Source: Chloroflexota bacterium
Lineage (GTDB): Bacteria; Chloroflexota; Dormibacteria; Dormibacterales; Dormibacteraceae
Direction: 5' to 3'
DNA length: 6,189 nucleotides
Assembly: GCA_005880755.1 (NCBI GenBank)
Contig: VBGV01000075.1
Span: forward strand, 1-6,189
Below the pieces are notes generated by a model, which saw only the letters and a list, made by a program, of their open reading frames with translations, had not been told where the DNA came from and ran no database searches. A program made the translations under genes and the position numbers. Every line of letters starts with the position of its first letter. Within the stretch, counting starts at the first letter, position 1. Shown piece after piece: positions 1 to 5,719 of the stretch.

Positions 1-1095
1 CAACGCGGCGATGCCGATCGCGACCCCGGTGGTCGTCAGGGCCGTCCGCAGCGGGCGCCGGCCCGCGCTGCCGAGCCCGACCTTCAGGGTGTCGCGCCAG
101 TGCATGCGGGCCGGAGGATCGACCGGTTCCTGGCTCCGCACGGTCGGCCTGCCCGCGTCGAGCTGGATCGCCTGACCGTCGATCATGCGGACCACGCGCC
201 GGGCGCGCCGGGCAACCTCGGGGTCGTGCGTGACGAGCACCACGGTCGCTCCGCGGCGATTGAGGTCGTCGAGCAGGTTGAGCACACCCTCGCCGGCGGT
301 GGAGTCGAGGCTGCCCGTCGGCTCGTCGGCCAGAATCAACCCGGGCCGGTTGGCCAGGGCACGCGCCACCGCGACCTTTTGCTGCTCGCCGCCAGACAGA
401 CGCCCCGCGCGTGTCCGAGCGCGGTTCTCGAGCCCGACCAGGGAAAGCAGGTGGCGTGCCCGCTTCCTCCGGTCCTCCAGCTCGACGCCGGCCAGCGTCA
501 GCGGCAAGGCGACGTTGTCCTCCACCGTCATCGACGGGATGAGGTTGAAGGTCTGGAAGATCGTGCTCACCCTCTGCAGGCGATAGTCGGAGAGGTCGCG
601 GTCAGGCAGCTCGCCGAGCGCCAGCCCGGCGCCGTAAACGTGACCCGACGTGGGGCGGTCGAGGCCCCCCATCAGGGAGAGCATCGTGCTCTTGCCGCAA
701 CCGGAAGGCCCGACGATCGCGACGTACTCGCAAGGGCCGACGTCGAGAGTGACGTTGCGCAGCGCGGTGACGCGCATCTCGTCGCGGCCGCCGAACTCAC
801 GCGAGACTGCGTCGAGGCGGAGACCGACCGCCTGGCCGAGCAGGTCTCGGAACTCATCGAGCTCCGGCGGCGGCGACGGGCCTTCGGCGGCTGGATCCGG
901 ATCCTCGAGGACGGCTACAGGTACGGCGACAGTCTCCGCGACCACCTCAGAGGCCTCTGGCGCGCCGTTCTGTCCGTTCTCTCCGTTCTGCCCGTGCCCG
1001 GGATTCGCGGTTGCCTCGGCCTCCCGGCGGGCACGGCGGCGGCGGCGGCGCTTGGGGCCGCTTGACTCGCCGGACTCGGTTACTGCAGTGGCCAC
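1..1095 (-). CDS. MacB-type ABC exporter, fused ATPase-permease (3' end off window)
   Basis: This is an inner-membrane ABC exporter of the MacB/LolCDE superfamily, with ATPase and permease in one chain; the substrate is unknown. I translated 365 residues without a stop before the window edge. Residues 1-95 are an unusual low-complexity extension with six arginines at 16-21 and Asn-Gly repeats at 35-44. The ATPase follows: Walker A GPSGCGKST (129-137), Q-loop Q181, signature LSGGE (233-237), Walker B LILADE with catalytic E258, D-loop GSLD (261-264) and switch H290. After a short linker, MHWRDTLKVGL (331-341) and RRPLRTALTTTGVAIGIAAL (346-365) match the start of a MacB/FtsX-type permease and its first membrane helix. 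The start is GTG 1095, four bases after AGGAGG and shortly downstream of an in-frame TAG. The gene follows cutA by 40 nt. The periplasmic domain and remaining helices lie outside the window. The ATPase call is near certain; the fusion rests on the open frame across codon 331. Confidence 0.9.
   Translation of the reverse strand, partial: MATAVTESGESSGPKRRRRRRARREAEATANPGHGQNGENGQNGAPEASEVVAETVAVPVAVLEDPDPAAEGPSPPPELDEFRDLLGQAVGLRLDAVSREFGGRDEMRVTALRNVTLDVGPCEYVAIVGPSGCGKSTMLSLMGGLDRPTSGHVYGAGLALGELPDRDLSDYRLQRVSTIFQTFNLIPSMTVEDNVALPLTLAGVELEDRRKRARHLLSLVGLENRARTRAGRLSGGEQQKVAVARALANRPGLILADEPTGSLDSTAGEGVLNLLDDLNRRGATVVLVTHDPEVARRARRVVRMIDGQAIQLDAGRPTVRSQEPVDPPARMHWRDTLKVGLGSAGRRPLRTALTTTGVAIGIAAL
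965..991. repeat. 9-bp tandem repeat (3 copies) coding for Asn-Gly repeats
   Basis: Three head-to-tail near-identical units are present: CCGTTCTGT, CCGTTCTCT and CCGTTCTGC. On the coding (minus) strand they give the Gln/Glu-Asn-Gly stretch at residues 35-44 of the ABC exporter. The unit is a multiple of three, so copy-number change would keep the frame. Confidence 0.75.
1033..1050. repeat. CGG trinucleotide run coding for six arginines
   Basis: About five perfect CGG units on the plus strand read as CGC/CGT arginine codons 16-21 of the ABC exporter on the minus strand. Together with the flanking Lys and Arg codons this gives a strongly basic patch ahead of the ATPase. Simple trinucleotide runs of this kind can vary in length without breaking the frame. 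Confidence 0.6.
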
Positions 1096-1099
1096 CCTG

Positions 1100-1105
1100 C
1101 CTCCT
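1100..1105 (-). promoter_or_regulatory. Ribosome binding site deciding the GTG start of the ABC exporter
   Basis: A perfect AGGAGG on the minus strand lies four bases before GTG 1095. It supports this non-ATG start and therefore the long N-terminal extension. No other start codon lies between the upstream in-frame TAG and this GTG. Confidence 0.65.
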
Positions 1106-1135
1106 TTTCCCGCAGTCTAAGTGCTCGCTTAACAG

Positions 1136-1468
1136 TCAGAGCCCGGCTTTGGTTACTTGCTTCTCCATCCAGTTCAAGTACGCCGAGGAGCCCCCCTCGA
1201 TGGCCACCTGGAGGATCTCGGGCACCTCGTAGCTGTGGTGCGTGCGCACGAACTCCTGGACCCCGGCGGCTTGCGATTCGAGAGTCTTGACCAGCAGCAG
1301 CGCCTCATGCTCTCGACGCAGCTGATCGTCCCAGTAATAAAAGGAATGGACCGTGGGCACGACCGAACAGCACGCGGCGAGATGCTCGACGACGAGCGCT
1401 TCGCCCAGTCGCTCCGCGTCGTCCCTCCCGCCCAGGGTGACCATGATCAAGACTGCCTTTTCCCCCAT
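1136..1468 (-). CDS. cutA: CutA-family protein (divalent cation tolerance)
   Basis: This 110-residue cytoplasmic protein is the usual length for CutA1, a small trimeric ferredoxin-like-fold protein. The family is linked to divalent-metal tolerance in E. coli, but its biochemical role is unsettled. Family signatures visible here are the opening strand VLIMVTLGG, the helix and strand LGEALVVEHLAACCSVVP, the aromatic SFYYWDDQL (SIYWW in many members), the strand EALLLVKT, the signature HSYEVPEIL and the closing YLNWM. The paired cysteines in AACC include the one often proposed as a metal ligand. The start is ATG 1468, six bases after the PAP2 gene's stop, without a strong Shine-Dalgarno site, so translational coupling to that gene is likely. 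The downstream exporter follows after 40 nt. There are no signs of damage. Confidence 0.93.
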   Translation of the reverse strand: MGEKAVLIMVTLGGRDDAERLGEALVVEHLAACCSVVPTVHSFYYWDDQLRREHEALLLVKTLESQAAGVQEFVRTHHSYEVPEILQVAIEGGSSAYLNWMEKQVTKAGL

Positions 1469-1474
1469 GCCGGA

Positions 1475-2134
1475 CTAATTGTCAGCTTTTCGCGGGCGGT
1501 CGAGCCAAACCGTGCCCGCGAGCAGCGCGATCGAGCCGAGGATCAGTCCTCCGATCACGTCCGATTCCCAGTGCACGTCGAGGTAGAGCCGATCGAAGAC
1601 CATCAGCACGATGATCGCGATCGCGCCGACCACCGCCAACCTTCGTACGCGGGGCGATGGCGACAGACGATTGATCACGAAAGCGAGAAGCCCGTAGACG
1701 ATCACGGTGCGAAGCATGTGCCCGCTCGGAAAGCTGTTGCCGCCGGTGGATCCTGGAAACAGCTCGCTGATGCTGGGACCGTCCGCTTCGGCCAGAGAGC
1801 GCGGCGGGCCCGGATGATGCAGGTTGAATCTGTAGAACAGCTCGAACGCAATCGCCGCGATGAAGACGACGAACACCAACGCGTCGGATCCGAAACCCGC
1901 GCGCCACAGGTAAACGGTCAACGCCAGCATCAGGATTGTCGTCAGCTCGATGCTGCCCAGCTCCGCGATCAGCTGGAAGAGTGGATGGAGCGAGGGCTGC
2001 CAGGCATCGTGAGTGGCCAGCGCGACCTGGAGGTCGAGGTCCGTGAACGCGCCGGCCGTGATCGCGATCGTGAGTCCGACGAAGACCACGCTCAACGCGC
2101 CGATCGCAACGAGTCGCGGAACTAACGCTGGCAA
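1475..2134 (-). CDS. PAP2-family membrane phosphatase
   Basis: This is an integral membrane phosphatase of the PAP2 (type 2 phosphatidic acid phosphatase) superfamily. Members dephosphorylate lipid phosphates such as phosphatidate or undecaprenyl pyrophosphate; the substrate cannot be told here. From TTG 2134 the product has 219 residues with about five or six hydrophobic helices (roughly 8-30, 63-77, 85-100, 143-155, 167-180, 193-210). Motif 2 is PSGH at 136-139. Motif 3 is R182, H188 and D192 in DRLYLDVHWESD. Motif 1 is divergent: where K-x6-RP is expected there is YRFNLHHPGPP (101-111). The start is unsure. The open frame extends to ATG 2263, but that would overlap mutM by 142 nt and add a Pro/Arg-rich non-membrane head. 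TTG 2134 keeps the first helix and overlaps mutM's end by 13 nt. GTG codons in between are also possible. cutA follows after 6 nt. Confidence 0.88.
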   Translation of the reverse strand: MPALVPRLVAIGALSVVFVGLTIAITAGAFTDLDLQVALATHDAWQPSLHPLFQLIAELGSIELTTILMLALTVYLWRAGFGSDALVFVVFIAAIAFELFYRFNLHHPGPPRSLAEADGPSISELFPGSTGGNSFPSGHMLRTVIVYGLLAFVINRLSPSPRVRRLAVVGAIAIIVLMVFDRLYLDVHWESDVIGGLILGSIALLAGTVWLDRPRKADN

Positions 2135-2994
2135 CGGCGGCAGAAAACGGTGGTACGGCCGGCGATGCGGATCGCGCTCAGCGGGCGCCCACACGTGAAA
2201 CACGGCTCGCCGGCCCGGCCATAGACGAGGAGCTTTTCCTGTTGGCCGCCGATCTCTCCCCACGCGTCGCGGTAGGTGTCGACCGAGCTGCCTCGATTCG
2301 CGATCGCCAGCGTGAGCGACTCGCGAAGGGACTCATGCAGGCGCCGCGCCGATTTCTTGCTCAACGAGCCGGCGATCCGGTCCGGCCGAAGTCGTGCCTT
2401 GTGCAGCGACTCGTCCGCGTAGATGTTGCCCACCCCGGCGATGGCGCCCTGGTCGAGCAGCACGGCCTTGATCGCCGCGCGGCGCGTGCGCAGCCGGCGG
2501 TAGAGCTCGTCCGGGGCGAACTCTGGATCGATTGGTTCGGGACCGAGGCGCGGCATCTTCTTCGACGAGAGCAACGCCTGCTCGGTCCCAAGCAGCAGCC
2601 GGCCGAAACGCCGGGGATCGCGGTAGCGAAGCTGACGGCCGTCGTCGAGAAAGAACACGGCGTGCGTGTGGTTCGCGAGAGGGGCGACGGGGTCGACCAG
2701 GCGCAGCTGACCCGTCATGCCCAGATGGACGACCAGCTGCAGATTGTTGGCCGCCCCTCCGGCGGCTTCGCCGCCACCTCCCCATAAATGGGGAGGAGTT
2801 AGCGAGATGAGGATGTACTTGCCTCGCCGGCCCATGGAATCGATCCGCATTCCGACCACCGCGTCGACGAACTCTTCCGGCTCGGGATGCCGGACGATCG
2901 TCGGAAAGTTGAGCTCGCATCGGACGATGGTGCGCCCGACCAGGTGCGGCCGCAGGTCCGCGACGATGGTCTCGACCTCAGGGAGCTCAGGCAT
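2122..2994 (-). CDS. mutM: Formamidopyrimidine-DNA glycosylase (Fpg/MutM)
   Basis: This is a base-excision-repair enzyme that removes 8-oxoguanine and ring-opened purines and then cuts the abasic site. The 290-residue chain is complete. Its N-terminus MPELPEVET supplies the catalytic proline and glutamate after Met removal. K59 in GRRGKY is the conserved lysine. HLGMTG (90-95) and YRDPRRFG (124-131) carry the base-displacing residues. The helix-two-turn-helix is GVGNIYADESL (187-197). The C-terminal zinc finger uses C265, C268, C285 and C288. All key residues are present, so activity is plausible. The oddity is residues 66-82, a Gly/Ala/Pro-rich insert of about 17 residues between two N-terminal strands, encoded by paired palindromes. 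The chain is correspondingly longer than E. coli Fpg. The start is ATG 2994, four bases after GGAGG and 26 nt after polA, consistent with co-transcription with the gap-filling polymerase. Confidence 0.97.
   Translation of the reverse strand: MPELPEVETIVADLRPHLVGRTIVRCELNFPTIVRHPEPEEFVDAVVGMRIDSMGRRGKYILISLTPPHLWGGGGEAAGGAANNLQLVVHLGMTGQLRLVDPVAPLANHTHAVFFLDDGRQLRYRDPRRFGRLLLGTEQALLSSKKMPRLGPEPIDPEFAPDELYRRLRTRRAAIKAVLLDQGAIAGVGNIYADESLHKARLRPDRIAGSLSKKSARRLHESLRESLTLAIANRGSSVDTYRDAWGEIGGQQEKLLVYGRAGEPCFTCGRPLSAIRIAGRTTVFCRRCQR
2749..2799 (-). repeat. Double-palindrome element inserted in frame in mutM
   Basis: This block of about 51 nt has no counterpart in a standard Fpg. It contains two adjacent perfect hairpins. 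One has arms GGCGGC/GCCGCC (2761-2766 and 2770-2775) around TTC. The other has arms CCTCCCCAT/ATGGGGAGG (2777-2785 and 2788-2796) around AA. It is read in frame as a Thr-Pro-Pro-His-Leu-Trp and Gly/Ala-rich stretch, residues 66-82 of MutM. The limits are my estimate from where Fpg homology stops and resumes. The form resembles mobile palindromic elements that tolerate insertion in coding sequence, such as the Rickettsia palindromic elements. No second copy is visible in this window. Confidence 0.7.
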
Positions 2995-2998
2995 CCGG

Positions 2999-3003
2999 CC
3001 TCC
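2999..3003 (-). promoter_or_regulatory. Ribosome binding site of mutM
   Basis: GGAGG on the minus strand lies four bases before ATG 2994, inside the 26-nt polA-mutM gap. It fixes the MPELPEVET start, which the enzyme needs because its nucleophile is the N-terminal proline. Confidence 0.6.
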
Positions 3004-3020
3004 GGCCAGGGGACGAATGC

Positions 3021-5633
3021 CTAAGCACGCACGACCGCGAGCTTTTTCATGTCGGCCCAGTTCGGCCCGACCTTCATCTCGACCTCGATCCCTGTCTCCA
3101 GCTCGTACGCGCCGGTCATGATGCGCGGAACTTTCTCGGCGAACTGATCGAGCTCCGCACGCGGTACCTCGAACAGCAGCTCGTCGTGGACCTGGAGCAG
3201 CATACGGCCTTCGATCTGGTCGGCCTCGATCTCGCGCTGCAGCCGCACCATCGCGATCTTGATGATGTCCGCGGCCAGCGACTGCATCGGGAAGTTGATC
3301 GCCATCCGCTCCGCGGCGCTTCGCAGCTGGAAATTGGGCGACCGGAGATCGGGGATCGCGCGGCGGCGGCCCGTCGCGCTCACCACGAGCCCCTCCTCGC
3401 GCGCCACATCGCCCGTGATCCCCAGCTGCTGCGACAGGCCGTACTCGCCCTGGCCGTAGATGGAGCCGAAGTTTGCGATTTTGGCGAGGCGGCGCTGGCT
3501 GGGATCGACCTGCTCGATCGGAACCTTGAAGACCGCGGCCGCGGTGGCCGTGTGGATGTCCTGGCCCGCCTTGAACGCATCGAGCAGCATCGGATCGCCG
3601 CTCAGGTGGGCCGCGATGCGCAGCTCGATCTGAGCGTAGTCCGCGGAGACCATCACGTGGTCCGGTCGTCCCGCCTTGAAGGCGCGCCGGATGCGCTGCC
3701 CGAGCTCGGTCCGGATCGGGATGTTCATCAGGTTGGGGTTGGACGAGGCGAGCCGGCCCGTCGCGGTGCTTGCCTGCCCGAACGACGTGTGGACGCGACC
3801 GCTCAAAGGGTCGACCAGCTGCGGCAGCGCGTCGACATACGTCGATTTCAACTTCGAAAGCTGGCGGTGCTCGAGGATCAGGCCGATGATCGGGTGCTTC
3901 TCGCGCAGCGCCTCGAGCGTGTCCGCATCGGTGGAGTAGCCGGTCTTGGTGCGTTTGCCGACCGGAAGGCGCAGGTCCTCGAACAGGACTTTCGCCAGCT
4001 GTTGCGGAGCGTTGAGGTTGAACTTCTGGCCGGCGACCTCCTCCACCTCCGTCTCGATCGCGGCCAGCTGCCCAGCGAGCTCTTCCTGCATCTCTTTGAG
4101 GTACGGCACGTCGATCGCGACGCCCTCCGACTCCATGTCGGCGAGCACGCCGGCCAGCGGCAGCTCGATCTCGTGGAACAGGTAGTCGACTCCGAGATTG
4201 CGCATCTCGGCCTCGAGTCGAGGCCGCAGGTTGAGGATCGCTTCCGCGCGGCGAGCAGCGAACTCGGCCGCTTCGTTCTCACCCACCGCCGACGGTTTGC
4301 GCGCGGCGCGGCCCGTGCCGAGCAGCTGCTCGGTGCTGACCAGCTCCAATGCGAGGAACTCGCGCGCGAGATCCTCCAAGCGCGGGTCGCGCGATCCAGC
4401 ACCAAGGAGGTAGGCGGCGAGGAACGTGCTGAAGGCCCAATCGCGCTTGCCGCCTCCGAGCGAGCGCAGCGCCAGCTCCGTTTCTTTCGCGTCGTGTCCG
4501 GAGATCGGACGGCCCGACAGCGTGCTTGCCACCGCGTCCATCGCCTCAGGTTCGGTGACGTAAAAGGTCTTGCCCGCCATCGAGACGCCGAGGCCGAGGA
4601 TGCGACTGCCGCGACCGGTGCCTTCGGTGAACGCGAAGACCCCGACGTCGTCGGAGCCGTCCACCATGCTCGCGGCCTCGGCGGGATCCTGGACGATCGT
4701 CAGGCCGGCTGCTCGAGGCGCCGGCTCCAGGGCCAGGCTCGGTTGGACAGGCACCTGGTCCGGCGGCGGGAAACGGCTCAGCAGCTGGCGAAACTCGAGG
4801 TGGTCGAAGACCCGTCGTGCCTTGTCGTAGTCGTAACGCGTCCAGCGCGCACGCTCCAGCTCGAGCTCGATCGGCACGTCGCGGACGATGGTCACCATCC
4901 GCTTGCCCAGCCGCACTTTGTCGGCGTTCGCTTGGAGCGCGGTCTTCAGCCGGCCTTCGGGAAGCTCATCGACCCGCTCCAGCAGCGCGTCGACGGTGAC
5001 GTAGTCCTGCACCAGCTTGGCGGCGGTCTTGTCGCCGACGCCGGGAACCCCCGGAATGTTGTCCGAGGTGTCGCCGCGCAAAGCCTTGAAGTCGATGAGC
5101 TGCGGCGGCTCGAAACCATAGCGCTGGCGGACCTGGTCCGGCCCGTACAGGAACGTGTCCGTGATGCCGCGGCGCGGCACCAGGGCCTCCACCGATTCGG
5201 TCACGAGCTGCAAGCAGTCGAGGTCGCCCGAGACGATGGTGACCGAGTGCCCGCGCTCTTCGGCGATGCGGGCGAGCGTGCCGATGACGTCGTCGGCCTC
5301 GAAACCCTCGACCCCATAGATGGGGATCGAAAACGCCCCGAGCAGCTCGCGGACCATTTCGATCTGCGGACGGAGGTCTTCGGGCATCGCGCGCCTGCCT
5401 GCCTTGTACTGCTCGTACTCCTGGGAGCGGAATGTGGGTTTGCCAAGATCGAACGCGGCGATGGCGTACTCCGGACGTGACGCCAGCACGATCGCCAGCA
5501 TCGACGTGAAGCCGTAGACGGCATTGGTCACCCGGCCGTCCGAGGTGCTCATCGGCGGCAGGGCGAAGAAAGCCCGATAGATGAGGCTGTGGGCGTCGAT
5601 CAAAATCAGGCGCCCTTTTCTCCCCTTCGCCAC
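3021..5633 (-). CDS. polA: DNA polymerase I, with internal fingers-domain deletion
   Basis: PolI does gap filling and Okazaki-primer removal. The product is 870 residues. The 5'-nuclease domain (about 7-290) has LILIDAHSLIYRAFF, GFEADDVIG (110-118), SGDLDCLQL (135-143) and GDTSDNIPGVPGVGDKTAAK (187-206). The central 3'-5' exonuclease fold (about 310-470) has lost most catalytic acids, so proofreading is probably absent. The polymerase domain (about 480-870) has TATGRLASSNPNLMNIP (623-639), motif A SADYAQIELR with D665, an O helix with R714, K718, F722 and Y726, and motif C VHDE with D817 and E818. After LGI (739) about 25 residues present in E. coli PolI (roughly 786-810, including the YF-x-x-YPG segment) are missing, and homology resumes at EEGLVV. 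The start is GTG 5633 with no Shine-Dalgarno but a TAAAAT box 6 nt upstream, suggesting leaderless translation. It is first in the minus-strand gene row. Identity is certain; full activity is doubtful. Confidence 0.96.
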   Translation of the reverse strand: MAKGRKGRLILIDAHSLIYRAFFALPPMSTSDGRVTNAVYGFTSMLAIVLASRPEYAIAAFDLGKPTFRSQEYEQYKAGRRAMPEDLRPQIEMVRELLGAFSIPIYGVEGFEADDVIGTLARIAEERGHSVTIVSGDLDCLQLVTESVEALVPRRGITDTFLYGPDQVRQRYGFEPPQLIDFKALRGDTSDNIPGVPGVGDKTAAKLVQDYVTVDALLERVDELPEGRLKTALQANADKVRLGKRMVTIVRDVPIELELERARWTRYDYDKARRVFDHLEFRQLLSRFPPPDQVPVQPSLALEPAPRAAGLTIVQDPAEAASMVDGSDDVGVFAFTEGTGRGSRILGLGVSMAGKTFYVTEPEAMDAVASTLSGRPISGHDAKETELALRSLGGGKRDWAFSTFLAAYLLGAGSRDPRLEDLAREFLALELVSTEQLLGTGRAARKPSAVGENEAAEFAARRAEAILNLRPRLEAEMRNLGVDYLFHEIELPLAGVLADMESEGVAIDVPYLKEMQEELAGQLAAIETEVEEVAGQKFNLNAPQQLAKVLFEDLRLPVGKRTKTGYSTDADTLEALREKHPIIGLILEHRQLSKLKSTYVDALPQLVDPLSGRVHTSFGQASTATGRLASSNPNLMNIPIRTELGQRIRRAFKAGRPDHVMVSADYAQIELRIAAHLSGDPMLLDAFKAGQDIHTATAAAVFKVPIEQVDPSQRRLAKIANFGSIYGQGEYGLSQQLGITGDVAREEGLVVSATGRRRAIPDLRSPNFQLRSAAERMAINFPMQSLAADIIKIAMVRLQREIEADQIEGRMLLQVHDELLFEVPRAELDQFAEKVPRIMTGAYELETGIEVEMKVGPNWADMKKLAVVRA

Positions 5634-5639
5634 GTTCGG

Positions 5640-5645
5640 ATTTTA
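5640..5645 (-). promoter_or_regulatory. Candidate -10 box (TAAAAT) of polA
   Basis: TAAAAT on the minus strand matches the TATAAT consensus at five of six positions. Six bases separate it from GTG 5633, so transcription starting about seven bases downstream would begin at the start codon itself. This fits the TANNNT arrangement of leaderless genes known in several high-GC lineages, and polA has no Shine-Dalgarno site. No -35 box is recognisable. Confidence 0.45.
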
Positions 5646-5662
5646 CGTACGTCCGGAGCGAC

Positions 5663-5676
5663 ACCCCGAGCGGGGT
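5663..5676. repeat. Short inverted repeat in the divergent promoter region
   Basis: ACCCCG and CGGGGT are perfect 6-bp arms around AG, centred between the two divergent genes. This could be an operator for a dimeric regulator. Arms this short arise easily by chance in GC-rich DNA, so the role is only a possibility. Confidence 0.3.
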
Positions 5677-5719
5677 TGGCGCGTTCAAATAGGAGGGATG
5701 GCGAGGACCGAAGGGTAGA

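Larger units (their letters stand above)
5634..5719. promoter_or_regulatory. Divergent intergenic region between polA and the BFN gene
   Basis: This 86-nt gap separates two divergent starts, so it should hold both promoters. It is locally AT-richer at each end. Visible elements are a minus-strand TAAAAT box next to polA, the palindrome ACGTACGT (5645-5652), an inverted repeat ACCCCG-AG-CGGGGT (5663-5676), and AGGAGGG followed by a 6-codon open frame (5691-5718). No convincing TTGACA-type -35 box is seen for either direction. Confidence 0.55.

Noticed and set aside
100..1065. 321-codon plus-strand open frame opposite the ABC exporter
   Set aside because: It is antisense to clear Walker A, signature and Walker B motifs on the minus strand. 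Its composition is that of a codon-bias shadow.
1096..1135. Possible terminator or promoter in the cutA-exporter gap
   Set aside because: Only a weak TAAG/CTTA inverted pair and the exporter's ribosome site are visible. There is no stable hairpin with a T-run and no clear -10/-35 pair.
1157..2125. 322-codon plus-strand open frame opposite cutA and the PAP2 gene
   Set aside because: It spans two real minus-strand genes and their boundary. The Asp/Arg/Gln/His-rich translation has no domain character.
2135..2263. Longer N-terminus of the PAP2 protein from ATG 2263
   Set aside because: It would overlap mutM's conserved zinc-finger codons by 142 nt, and the added residues are Arg/Pro-rich with no membrane or signal character. 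It remains possible but is less likely than a start near the mutM stop.
2761..2796. Hairpins read as a rho-independent terminator
   Set aside because: They lie inside mutM, have no following T-run in either direction, and are translated through in frame.
3186..5480. 764-codon open frame on the plus strand opposite polA
   Set aside because: It lies wholly antisense to a well-conserved polA, is rich in Arg, Ala, Asp and Val as expected from mirrored GC-rich codons, shows no recognisable domain, and lacks its own promoter or ribosome site.
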